This document shows, piece after piece, positions 29,632 through 37,597 of a DNA stretch of 39,664 nucleotides. Below the pieces are notes generated by a model. It was given only the letters and a program-made list of their open reading frames with translations. It did not search any database and had not been told where the DNA came from. Positions within the stretch are counted from its first letter, which is position 1; the number at the start of each line of letters is the position of its first letter. The position numbers and the translations under genes were made by a program. Source of the stretch: a virus. The stretch lies in the IMG/VR virus record IMGVR_UViG_3300032046_000081, positions 1-39,664 of that record, one strand, 5' to 3'.

Positions 29632-29716
29632 GCTTTTTCCTCCTCTCTTGAAGGAAGTTCAGGGTGAAGGTCACGATGAAGAAAACGACTAGAACGGCTA
29701 CCGCGAGCCATTTCAG
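29588..29716 (-). CDS. Small membrane protein, 42 aa, probable CTG start
   Basis: (M)KWLAVAVLVVFFIVTFTLN FLQERRKKRE... has one transmembrane helix and a strongly basic cytoplasmic tail, a typical small membrane protein. GGAGGT lies 6 nt before a CTG codon, and no ATG/GTG/TTG exists in this frame. An ATG 4 nt further is in another frame and gives an Arg/Ser-rich 27-aa peptide without protein-like character. Overlaps the GTG-started gene by 44 bp. Confidence 0.5.
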   Translation of the reverse strand: MKWLAVAVLVVFFIVTFTLNFLQERRKKREARHRLIAQEGKP

Positions 29717-29982
29717 GGCGTTACCTCCTGTTGGATAAAGTTATTAACGGGGCGGGAGTTGATTATTGCTATCAACATATTTTACTAATAGGGGTAATGA
29801 ACCTCACCAAGCCCGCCCGCCACACACCGCTTGTAAGCGGCAATTATCACAAAAAAGGTTAGTGTGGAAAGAGCTTTTTTGCTATCCTTCTCGGCAATAA
29901 CGGAAGGAAAGTTATATCTTGCTCTTGGCAAGGCAAAGCTCCCAATACCTCGAAGAAATGGGAGCTTCGCTTCGCTATGAGG
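29717..29982. other. Non-coding gap with hairpins after holin
   Basis: 266 bp without a supported gene. AAGCTCCCA (29936-29944) pairs with TGGGAGCTT (29959-29967), and CCGCTT/AAGCGG forms a hairpin at 29827-29840. No T-run sits directly behind either on the minus strand, so termination here is uncertain. Confidence 0.5.
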
Positions 29983-30249
29983 CTATATCTTCTCTTCTCC
30001 TCTAATAGGCTCAACAATGCCTTTGTAAACAATCGTTGCCAAAGCAAAGACAATTAAACTCTTGCTTGCTACATCAGCCAAGCCAAATTCTGCTGGCTTG
30101 GTGATAAGGATAGCAACAATCGCCACCACAACTGAAACCACAAAAGCCAACGACAAAGCCAGGTACTTTTTCCAGCCTGTCAGCTTTTTAATCAGCTCTG
30201 TCAAAAGGGGGGCGACAATCCCCGCAATTCCAAGCGCTAATACTTCCAT
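29983..30249 (-). CDS. Holin
   Basis: An 88-aa protein with hydrophobic segments at about 3-17, 29-48 and 61-77 (VLALGIAGIVAPLLTELI, YLALSLAFVVSVVVAIVAIL, KSLIVFALATIVYKGIVEPI) and a charged tail RGEEKI. Size, topology and the amidase gene just upstream identify it as the pore-forming lysis protein. Ribosome-binding site AGAAAGGAATTT. Confidence 0.85.
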   Translation of the reverse strand: MEVLALGIAGIVAPLLTELIKKLTGWKKYLALSLAFVVSVVVAIVAILITKPAEFGLADVASKSLIVFALATIVYKGIVEPIRGEEKI

Positions 30250-30260
30250 AAATTCCTTTC

Positions 30261-31151
30261 TTATTTAATATGCAATATCTTTTTTATATAAGTCAGGAGT
30301 GTCTTCAGCCAACCAATTATGATAGGTGGAGTTGGGGGCGTAGGTTCTGGTTCTACGGGTTTTTCTTCTTTTTTTTTCTGCAAGTCATCAATAGCTTTGA
30401 TTATTGCTATTTTGTTGTCCTCTACCCCTAATTTATCAGCTATGGCTATTAATTGGTCTAGTACGCCATCAAAATCACTTCTTGGCACCACATCCAGTTC
30501 TGTTATGTTCTTGCTCCAATCGCCTGTCATCATTCTTGAGGCCGCTTCTAGATTGTCAATAAGAATATAACATTTGTCATTGCCCTTGAACTTGGTAACT
30601 TCTGGTTGGGTCATTTGGATAATTGTTCCTCCCGCCCAGTCTTCAGGGGCTAGGTGACCATAAAGGGCATCGCTTTCAAACTTAATTGCTTCTGTCCATT
30701 TTTTCATAGGTTCTCCTTTGGCTAATTCTATTATTTTGTCTATATCTAAACCATTCGGACACGCTGTTTTTACAAATTCGTTATGCCCTTTAATTGTATC
30801 ACGGTTAATAGGTAGTCCGTATCGTTCACAAATTTCTTTTATAAGTTTAGCCGAAGTTTGATAGGTTGCTTCGCTGGCTGGTCTGTCTGGCGTAGCTGAA
30901 TGCTCAATGGATATTGACCATTGGTTTATTTCCCAATTCCCAACAGCCCAAGCGGTTGCTCCCTCTCTGACACATTGCCAAATTGTGTTATCTTCAATCA
31001 CATAATGGGCAGAAGAGACCTTGTTATTTGGTGAGGCAAACCAGTTGGCCGCACTTTGTCCCGTGCCTTCGCCTATCCAATGGCAAACTATATATTTTAC
31101 TCCTTTGCGCCCCTCAGTAAATTTGTTTGCTTGTTTCCAGATAGTATTCAT
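30261..31151 (-). CDS. Endolysin: N-acetylmuramoyl-L-alanine amidase
   Basis: A 296-aa Amidase_2-type endolysin. Zinc ligands are in VKYIVCHWIGEGTG (His24) and GHNEFVKTACPNGLD (His plus Cys-Pro loop); SISIEHSATPDRPASEATYQ and SSAHYVIEDNTIWQCV match the family core. Residues about 155-225 form a second region (ALYGHLAPEDWAGGTIIQMT). After that come a coiled segment and a Pro/Glu linker (KKKEEKPVEPEPTPPTPPII), ending in a basic hydrophobic tail. It cuts the amide bond between muramic acid and the stem peptide. It follows the XhlA-like gene and precedes the holin. Confidence 0.9.
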   Translation of the reverse strand: MNTIWKQANKFTEGRKGVKYIVCHWIGEGTGQSAANWFASPNNKVSSAHYVIEDNTIWQCVREGATAWAVGNWEINQWSISIEHSATPDRPASEATYQTSAKLIKEICERYGLPINRDTIKGHNEFVKTACPNGLDIDKIIELAKGEPMKKWTEAIKFESDALYGHLAPEDWAGGTIIQMTQPEVTKFKGNDKCYILIDNLEAASRMMTGDWSKNITELDVVPRSDFDGVLDQLIAIADKLGVEDNKIAIIKAIDDLQKKKEEKPVEPEPTPPTPPIIIGWLKTLLTYIKKILHIK

Positions 31152-31159
31152 AATATCTC

Positions 31160-31468
31160 CTATAAATATTTAAAAACTAATTGAATTAATATGCCCACAA
31201 CCACCCCGACAAGCCCTGCCCAAATCAGGATTTTGTAACCCAGTTTCTCCAGTTTATCCACCCTTTCTATCAGCTTGCTTTCTTCGTCTGGGCTTAATCC
31301 TTGGGCAATTTTTGTCTCAATATTCTCGATTGAAACCTGCATATGGGCTAAATGGTTTGTTTTAATTTCAGAAATATCTTTCTGGATATAATCTAAACAG
31401 GTGGCGGTTTTGATAGCCATATCTCTCAGTTCTTTAATTTCATTTTCCTTGCTGCAAGGTTGAGTCAT
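31160..31468 (-). CDS. XhlA-like coiled-coil protein with C-terminal membrane anchor
   Basis: 102 aa: an amphipathic coiled-coil (ELRDMAIKTATCLDYIQKDI, SKLIERVDKLEKLGYK), then one transmembrane helix at the C-terminus (ILIWAGLVGVVVGILIQLVF). This is the layout of XhlA-type proteins found next to holin and amidase genes, where they assist lysis. Confidence 0.7.
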   Translation of the reverse strand: MTQPCSKENEIKELRDMAIKTATCLDYIQKDISEIKTNHLAHMQVSIENIETKIAQGLSPDEESKLIERVDKLEKLGYKILIWAGLVGVVVGILIQLVFKYL

Positions 31469-31471
31469 ACC

Positions 31472-31630
31472 TTATTTTTTATTTTCCTTTTTTGGTTCTT
31501 TGGGCTTCGGTTGCAACATCTGGTTGATTTTGCCCAATAACTGGGCTACTGCCATTGATTCTGCCCCTTTGATGTCAGCCCTGCCGATTAGTTGGGCGAT
31601 TGCTTGTAGTTCTTCTTTGGTAAATTCCAT
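31472..31630 (-). CDS. Small hypothetical protein, 52 aa
   Basis: MEFTKEELQAIAQLIGRADI..., helical, with a Lys/Pro tail (LQPKPKEPKKENKK). Not recognised. It sits between lysis and fibre genes; a fibre-chaperone or lysis accessory is possible. Confidence 0.55.
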   Translation of the reverse strand: MEFTKEELQAIAQLIGRADIKGAESMAVAQLLGKINQMLQPKPKEPKKENKK

Positions 31631-31639
31631 AAATTATTT

Positions 31640-31870
31640 TTAAGTTATTAAAATATCGGGTTTCGCATTTTCCGCTTCTCGGGTAATCTCAACCGCCTTA
31701 TCAATTCTATTTGATTTTACCACTTCCTTGACAAAGTTAATAATTTGTCTTTTAGCAAATTGGGCTTTGGTCTCATCTTTTAATTTTTTCTCGTCATAAT
31801 TGTAAGCCGAACACAAAGCGTCAATGACTTCGGTCAGTTTGTCATCTGGAATCGTGATTGAAATTTGCAT
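31640..31870 (-). CDS. Small conserved-looking phage protein, 76 aa
   Basis: MQISITIPDDKLTEVIDALC..., then ETKAQFAKRQIINFVKEVVK. This beta-strand-plus-helix pattern recurs in small phage proteins next to tail genes, but I know no function. Confidence 0.6.
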   Translation of the reverse strand: MQISITIPDDKLTEVIDALCSAYNYDEKKLKDETKAQFAKRQIINFVKEVVKSNRIDKAVEITREAENAKPDILIT

Positions 31871-31901
31871 CTTACTCCTTCCATTGATTTATTATTTAGC
31901 T

Positions 31902-32918
31902 TTAGGCGGCGGCAATAAGCCCGTGAGTTATTAAGGCATCTCTTATTGCATCAATAACTCCATCTGTCGTCGCATCGCCTGAATTTATTACATCGTCTAT
32001 ACGGTCATCTATCACTCTATTATTTACTACTTGGACATCGTCAATCTTTAATACTCCCGTTAAATTTATATTTCCAGCGACATCAAACTTCTCTCCGGGG
32101 GCACTATCGCCTATCCCCACCCTGTCCGCCCCTGCGTCTAAGTATAGCAGATTAACATCAGTGTCGCCCTCTACTCTTGAGTCAGCGTCAGCCCCTTGTT
32201 CGTTAAAAACAAAAGCCCCATTAATATCAATTAACGCTAAACTCTGGTTGGAAGTATTCCAACACTCAAAAATATTGCCTGTCTGGCTTGCTTGGGGTAT
32301 TAACAGAAGAACTCGTCTTGCTGTCCCTGTGTTATTAACAATATGTAACTGTGCGGTTCCGGGCGTAGAGGCAGTCCCCGTCCCCAGTGTCATCACACCG
32401 CCTGAAAAATGCTGAAAGCCATACTCACCCGTCCTACTGTAATAGCACATATTAGCTTTAGTGCCGATAGTGCCCAAATTAGTGCCAGAAGGATAGCGGA
32501 GAATTATACCAGGATAACCGCCAGGTGTGGTAAAAATAATATCAGACGCAGTTGCCCCAAAATACCAAGTTTGCGCTCCACTTGCGGCAAGTTTAGAACG
32601 AAGCACAGCATCTTTGTCATACCATTGCTGTAAATCAGCCGTGCCTGCCCCGCCGCCTTTTAAGGTGAGAGGAACGACATCGGTGGCGGGGGTGATGTTG
32701 ACTGCTCCTGTTAGGTTGCCGCCTATAAGTTTGAGGTAGGTTGTGTCTAAATTGGTGGGGTCTATTTTGAGGTTGCCTGAATCGTCAACTTGTATTCTCC
32801 TCAAAACACTATTGGCTGAATCGTGGCCCAACAGTTCAATCTGTGCGACCTGAAAAGTAGGGTCAAAACCCATATTCTGCATTTCCTGCGGTGTGTCTTT
32901 AATTTGCTGTTGGGTCAT
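31902..32918 (-). CDS. Tail fibre/appendage protein
   Basis: A 338-aa protein. The N-terminal 55 residues (IELLGHDSANSVLRRIQVDD) form a probable attachment domain duplicated in the neighbouring 53-aa protein. The middle is beta-rich (GNLTGAVNITPATDVVPLTL, STPGTAQLHIVNNTGTARRV). Near the C-terminus, NLLYLDAGADRVGIGDSAPG with EKFDVAGNINLTG is a motif common in trimeric phage fibres. The end is DAIRDALITHGLIAAA. It probably contributes to host recognition. Confidence 0.75.
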   Translation of the reverse strand: MTQQQIKDTPQEMQNMGFDPTFQVAQIELLGHDSANSVLRRIQVDDSGNLKIDPTNLDTTYLKLIGGNLTGAVNITPATDVVPLTLKGGGAGTADLQQWYDKDAVLRSKLAASGAQTWYFGATASDIIFTTPGGYPGIILRYPSGTNLGTIGTKANMCYYSRTGEYGFQHFSGGVMTLGTGTASTPGTAQLHIVNNTGTARRVLLLIPQASQTGNIFECWNTSNQSLALIDINGAFVFNEQGADADSRVEGDTDVNLLYLDAGADRVGIGDSAPGEKFDVAGNINLTGVLKIDDVQVVNNRVIDDRIDDVINSGDATTDGVIDAIRDALITHGLIAAA

Positions 32919-33076
32919 ATTGCCACCTTTATATTGCCTGAACTATCTACTTGAATTCGCCTTAAAACATTATTAACAGAGTCGTGGCCTAATACTTCTG
33001 CCTGCAATACTTCAAACTCTGGATCATAAGACATATTTTGAATTGTTTGTTCTGTTTCAAGCGTTGTTTTTGCCAT
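32915..33076 (-). CDS. Stand-alone copy of fibre attachment domain, 53 aa
   Basis: EVLQAEVLGHDSVNNVLRRI with QVDSSGNIKV is nearly the same as residues 20-53 of the next protein (LLGHDSANSVLRRIQVDDSG, NLKID). QNMSYDPEFEV also matches QNMGFDPTFQV. So this gene is a free copy of the fibre N-terminus, joined to it by ATGA. It may cap, chaperone or compete for the attachment site. Confidence 0.7.
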   Translation of the reverse strand: MAKTTLETEQTIQNMSYDPEFEVLQAEVLGHDSVNNVLRRIQVDSSGNIKVAI

Positions 33077-33560
33077 ATTCTATTAACTTTTTTAATTGAA
33101 CAGAGTTTAAATCAGCAATATCCGCTTTTAATAAATTTTCTTTTTCCGCGACTGCGTCAATTAGTTTTCTTTGTATTCTAATAAATTCAAGTAATCTTTC
33201 TATCTTGGTGTAAATATCCATTTTTTGGTCTATGCGGGCTTTTTTTAAATAATCAGTCAATAAGTCGTCATATGTCTCTTTAGTGTCTTGTAAGCCATTT
33301 CTTGTCATTTCTTCCCTTAAAAAATTATCTATCTCTTCAGATTGGGCTTTAACCTCAAAATGGTTCAGTTGGTCTTTATAATCAAGCAAATCAACCATCA
33401 AGGGATGGTGTTTTATCTCGGCATAAACGGAAGGCGGCAGGTTTTCTTGCTCACTAACTATCTCTGGGGGGGTATCGTTTCTGGGAGCTTGTTTAATCTC
33501 TTCTTTGGTTTGTGGTACCGCTATTTTAGCTATTGTCGAATCGTTTTTTAAGATTTCCAT
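33057..33560 (-). CDS. Hypothetical virion-region protein, 167 aa
   Basis: Not recognised. N-terminal 50 residues disordered and Pro/Glu-rich (KQAPRNDTPPEIVSEQENLP), then long helices (KIERLLEFIRIQRKLIDAVA) suggesting a coiled-coil. Overlaps the fibre-domain gene by 20 bp. Confidence 0.6.
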   Translation of the reverse strand: MEILKNDSTIAKIAVPQTKEEIKQAPRNDTPPEIVSEQENLPPSVYAEIKHHPLMVDLLDYKDQLNHFEVKAQSEEIDNFLREEMTRNGLQDTKETYDDLLTDYLKKARIDQKMDIYTKIERLLEFIRIQRKLIDAVAEKENLLKADIADLNSVQLKKLIEYGKNNA

Positions 33561-33780
33561 TTTTTAATTCCGCCTCCTCCGGCTTATATCTAATTCCCAT
33601 TGGGCATTTAATACATCTGGCGTTCATATACCCCTCCTCATCAAAATCATAATCTGCGTAATGATGTTCGCACGAACCGCCTCTGTAAATTACTTTTGGC
33701 TTGGAACGGATAACTACCTCATCGGCGCTTTCGGCTTCCGCTGGACTTTCGTCTGGTTGTTTTTCTAACTCTCGATCCAT
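33526..33780 (-). CDS. Small Cys/His protein, 84 aa
   Basis: Start at 33780 after GTGGAGTACC; an in-frame TTG lies upstream. Acidic N-terminus, then CEHHYADYDFDEEGYMNARC with CIKCP, a possible zinc site formed by Cys, His and CxxC. Similar short proteins occur beside ejection-protein genes in other phages, as far as I recall. Overlaps neighbours on both sides. Confidence 0.6.
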   Translation of the reverse strand: MDRELEKQPDESPAEAESADEVVIRSKPKVIYRGGSCEHHYADYDFDEEGYMNARCIKCPMGIRYKPEEAELKNGNLKKRFDNS

Positions 33781-33862
33781 ACTTGGTACTCCACTTTCTG
33801 GCAAGACTGGGTTTTTTAGCCCAGAGATACCTTCTTTGTTTCTCTGACTTAAAGGGACTCAT
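33719..33862 (-). CDS. Small basic SEKQRRYL-type protein, 47 aa
   Basis: MSPFKSEKQRRYLWAKKPSL..., then RKWSTKYGSRVRK and an Arg/Ser tail. The KSEKQRRYLWA...A.KW...YGS pattern is a small protein I recognise as common near phage structural genes. Perfect AAGGAGG at the proper distance, inside the end of the ejection-protein gene. Overlaps the next gene by 62 bp in another frame. Confidence 0.7.
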   Translation of the reverse strand: MSPFKSEKQRRYLWAKKPSLARKWSTKYGSRVRKTTRRKSSGSRKRR

Positions 33863-33871
33863 AAAACCTCC

Positions 33872-36800
33872 TTAAACCATTTTTTTGACCCTCAAACGGG
33901 TAGGCCGCCCCACTGGCGCTTGGGGTATTCTACCAACTGATATTTTTATTGCCTGCGGTTTTAGTTGTGATGTTTTATACCTGCCGGCGGTCTTGACCGC
34001 CAGTTTAATCTTTTTAGCTTTCTTGACTTTCTTGCCTTTTTTGGGTTTGGTGAAGCCGCCATATCCTTGGTATTTTTGGGCTTCAGCCACCAAACTATCT
34101 ATGCTGTTTTGTATTTTAATCTTTTCCAATTCATCTAAACTTGAATCTTGTAGTTGCTCTTGATAATTATTAAATAACGCATCCGCGTTTTCTAACCAAC
34201 CCTTGAAATTACCATTCTTTTTGAGTGAGGTCTTTTTGGCTTCCATTACATCGCCGTCATATGAGAGTTTGGATTGAGATTTAACAGACCCGTCTGCATT
34301 TTTTCTTAAAACTACATCCCCTAAATTCTTGAAATTAGCGTCAGAGTTTTCAAAATTAATCTTTTCCACCTCAATCTGGGTTTTTCTGTCTAACCCCCTT
34401 GTGTCTATTTTCCCCCCAGTGGCTAAACTATTTTTTTGCGATTCTTTAACGCTCTCAACCACCTTATCAATTATTTTCGCCTTATCATCTTTGTCTAAAT
34501 TTTTAAAACCTGAAGTATTGACAATCCCGCCCAATGCCTTATCTATCTGACCACCAGTGGAAGCATTAAGTTGGTCAAGTTCTTTTTCATTTAATTGCAC
34601 ATCTTGTTTTAATATTCTTAATTTATCCTTAAATTTAGTTGGTGTTGCTCCTGCTTCACCTAATTGTTCAATCACTGGGCTTGTTTTGGCTTTGGTGCTA
34701 CGAGTCCAATCCGCCATAGTTCTAACAAATCCTGGGGTTTCTATCTCCTGCCCCAAAACATCTCTTTTGGGGGTTAGTTTTTGTCTTAAACCAATAATCC
34801 TGCTTTGTAGGGGTTGTAAAACATTGCCTTTAGTGCTTCTCTCAAATTTATCAGTTGCTCTGGCCACATCTGCAGCTATCGTTGGCACTACCGAGCCGAC
34901 CGTCCTACCGATATAACCACCGGCATATCTGGTTGGGTCTTGCAAAGCGTTAATCATACCTGATATACCTTGTAAAAAAGTTTGGTCAACTACTGTTTTA
35001 CCTGCGCCTGCGATGGCTGACGCTAATGCTTGAGTTTTACTGCCTGTTTCCTCAAGTCCCTTTTGGTAATATCCGCCAACAAGTAAAGTCATACCTATCG
35101 GGCCAAAAGAACCTGCCTGATACCATCTATCCCCAATCTTAATAGAATTTGGTTGTTTGCCTTCAAGTTCCCATTGATTGCGTTCCGCTTCTGTCTGGGG
35201 GAAGCCCAAAGCCATTATGCCTTTTTGGGCTAACTTATAACCAACATATAAAAGCCCCGTTCCAACAATCCCCTTGCCCATTAATTGGGAAAATGCTCTT
35301 TGGTCAAACCTGCCCTTGCCGATATTCTCGCCAATGGCTTTAACTATGCCTACGGGCGAATAATTTAATACTTCCATTGCTACCGAAGTTGGAGTGCGTC
35401 TAAATGGCGCTATAACTTCGCCTACGGCACTCTTGCCTAAACCTTGTGCTAATTTGCCCAAACTGGTTTGGTTCTGGAAAACTGCCGTTTCGCCGTCATT
35501 AACCGCATTTTGCAACATTTTATCATTAGGATTTTTAACTAAATTTTCAACAAATTTAGTCGCTTTATCACCTTTTAATCCCTTATTCTTGGCTTGGGCA
35601 AATGCTTGGTCATATAAAGAACGAGATTTAGCTCCATAATAAAATGGCTGGTCTTCAGCTCCCATTAGTCTAAATATGCCATCTTCGTAAGTCTGCAAGA
35701 CTTTAGCAAATTTAGAATTGCCAAAATTTACTTTCTTATAATCAAATTTAGCAGCGATATTGCGTTCGTCATAACCAGTGCGCAGATAACGCCAACCCTT
35801 CTCAATACCCTCTTTCAATCCTCCGCCAGTTCCCTTTAAGGTAAGGGTTTTGGTCCTTTTGCCTGTAAATAAAGAAGCGATACTATCCACTGCCACCGCT
35901 GGTATATCTTTTATCACTTCAGTTGCTCCGTGGGTGATATTAGAAGTTATGTTAACCCCTGTCGTTTTAAGACCAGTTAATAATCCTGCCTTCCATAAAC
36001 CAACTACTTTATTTATTGTTGGCGTTGGCACTAATCTGGCTATCTCATCTGTCATCTTGGCAGTCGCTATCGCCCTTTGTTCGGGATCAATTATCTTTTG
36101 CACTTTGAGTGCCATTTCACGAAGTCTTGCGGCATCTTCTGCCTTTAATACTAAACCGAGTTTTGGGTTGGCTTGGTTGGCTCTATTTATCTCACCTGCG
36201 GCAAACCTGACAATCCCCTCTGGGGTTAATCTGTTGTATAAAGATACCGCTTGATTAGCCCTGCCCGCTTCAGTTAGACGAGGAGCTAAATCATTGGCTA
36301 TTTTAGCGGCTAAAGTATGATTTCCTTCTTTGGCATATTTATCCATTAATTCAATGGCGGTAGAAACAGTAATATCATCTGTTTTACCTGCGTCAATTAT
36401 CTGTTGGGCTGTTTCAGGGAAATTTTTAACTAAATTTTTAGCTTTTTGCCCTAATTCTTGGGTATTTCTAACTTGATATAACCCTTCAACCGCACTTTTT
36501 ACTTCGGGTGCGGTTTTGGCGCTTTCTTTGACAGTGGTAATCAAACCTCGTTCTCTGATCAAATTTTTACCAACTTGTTCAATCTTTGGCACTATCTTTT
36601 CCGCCTCCGCAATCACCTTGCCTATCTTTACCTCATCAGTAGCTTTAACAAGTTTTTGAGCTATCCTCGGAATATACTCTTCGGCGATTTTAGTCCCTTT
36701 CAATACCTTGCTTATCTCATCCGCATTTTTAAGTTTGGCTATCTGGGATACCGCCTTTTTACCCCCGCCAGATAAAGGGTTTATGCCAAATATATCAGCC

Positions 36801-37582
36801 GCCGCCAAACCAACACCCACATAAGGGGCGGCTTTGCCAAAACTAATCCCTGTTTCTTGTTTGGCGTATTTGCCGATAGGCACAACCTTTTGGTTAGTGC
36901 CAAACAGTTCTCTCTCAAACTTACTTGTAGGAGTAAATTCAGGCATTTCTTTGGGTTTGGTAATACTTAAATATGCTGAACCTAAAGCCCTTGCCGCTGG
37001 TCTTGTAGTTATATTTTTTAATAGTTCCGGCCCAATAACCCTTGAAGCCGCTTGTGGTATTTCCCTTACTATATCTCTAAATCTTACTTTATTAGGTATA
37101 GGTTGACCTGCAAGACGCGCTCTTGAGATTATATCAGCCAAAGCAAAAGAAGGTGCATACATTTTATCCATAGGTTCACCTTTGCCTGCTTGGTATTCCT
37201 CTTGGAATTGTTTAGGATGCAATGCCGCAAATCCTGCCATTCTGGCCCCACTAACTATTGGTTCAGCATAAGGGGCAATTTTAGGGTTCATTAAGATAGG
37301 ATTGGATAAATCCTGCACCCCCTGAAACCAACCTCTTTTTCTTGTATCTTCCCCTAAATCCTGAACCCAATGAGAGTATTGTGGACCAGCAGATTTTACT
37401 GCGGCACGATTAACAAGATTTGTTACTCGTGGCACAACCCTTTGCTGAACCTGCCTATTCACAAAAGAGGCCGCGCGAGGCAATACCGGCCCCGCTATAC
37501 GAGACATATAATTAGACGGTACCAGATTATGTGATACCGCCTGCTTAACCTGACTATATTTATTTTTTAAATAATCAAAAAT
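33872..37582 (-). CDS. Very large probable ejection/internal virion protein
   Basis: 1211 aa from the ATG at 37507, or 1236 aa from an ATT at 37582. The ATG has no ribosome-binding site. The ATT lies 9 nt after GGAGGT and adds a good N-terminus (IFDYLKNKYSQVKQAVSHNL). The protein is mostly helical. The middle has an 'LPD38'-like pattern (APFRRTPTSVAMEVLNYSPV, then GKGIVGTGLLYVGYKLAQKG hydrophobic, SIKIGDRWYQAGSFGPIGMT). The C-terminus is strongly basic (KKPKKGKKVKKAKKIKLAVK-like). Such giant proteins in podovirus-like phages are packaged and ejected with DNA to form a channel. Confidence 0.75.
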   Translation of the reverse strand: MFDYLKNKYSQVKQAVSHNLVPSNYMSRIAGPVLPRAASFVNRQVQQRVVPRVTNLVNRAAVKSAGPQYSHWVQDLGEDTRKRGWFQGVQDLSNPILMNPKIAPYAEPIVSGARMAGFAALHPKQFQEEYQAGKGEPMDKMYAPSFALADIISRARLAGQPIPNKVRFRDIVREIPQAASRVIGPELLKNITTRPAARALGSAYLSITKPKEMPEFTPTSKFERELFGTNQKVVPIGKYAKQETGISFGKAAPYVGVGLAAADIFGINPLSGGGKKAVSQIAKLKNADEISKVLKGTKIAEEYIPRIAQKLVKATDEVKIGKVIAEAEKIVPKIEQVGKNLIRERGLITTVKESAKTAPEVKSAVEGLYQVRNTQELGQKAKNLVKNFPETAQQIIDAGKTDDITVSTAIELMDKYAKEGNHTLAAKIANDLAPRLTEAGRANQAVSLYNRLTPEGIVRFAAGEINRANQANPKLGLVLKAEDAARLREMALKVQKIIDPEQRAIATAKMTDEIARLVPTPTINKVVGLWKAGLLTGLKTTGVNITSNITHGATEVIKDIPAVAVDSIASLFTGKRTKTLTLKGTGGGLKEGIEKGWRYLRTGYDERNIAAKFDYKKVNFGNSKFAKVLQTYEDGIFRLMGAEDQPFYYGAKSRSLYDQAFAQAKNKGLKGDKATKFVENLVKNPNDKMLQNAVNDGETAVFQNQTSLGKLAQGLGKSAVGEVIAPFRRTPTSVAMEVLNYSPVGIVKAIGENIGKGRFDQRAFSQLMGKGIVGTGLLYVGYKLAQKGIMALGFPQTEAERNQWELEGKQPNSIKIGDRWYQAGSFGPIGMTLLVGGYYQKGLEETGSKTQALASAIAGAGKTVVDQTFLQGISGMINALQDPTRYAGGYIGRTVGSVVPTIAADVARATDKFERSTKGNVLQPLQSRIIGLRQKLTPKRDVLGQEIETPGFVRTMADWTRSTKAKTSPVIEQLGEAGATPTKFKDKLRILKQDVQLNEKELDQLNASTGGQIDKALGGIVNTSGFKNLDKDDKAKIIDKVVESVKESQKNSLATGGKIDTRGLDRKTQIEVEKINFENSDANFKNLGDVVLRKNADGSVKSQSKLSYDGDVMEAKKTSLKKNGNFKGWLENADALFNNYQEQLQDSSLDELEKIKIQNSIDSLVAEAQKYQGYGGFTKPKKGKKVKKAKKIKLAVKTAGRYKTSQLKPQAIKISVGRIPQAPVGRPTRLRVKKMV

Positions 37583-37597
37583 TCCCGTGTTACCTCC

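Noticed and set aside
29201-29692. A 163-aa open frame on the plus strand in the GC-rich region
   Set aside because: It is antisense to two minus-strand genes with strong ribosome-binding sites, has none itself, and its composition (Ser/Leu/Arg-rich) looks like a shadow frame.
33807-33824. CTGGG/CCCAG hairpin as terminator after the ejection-protein gene
   Set aside because: It lies inside the 47-aa SEKQRRYL-type gene and has no T-run on the minus strand.
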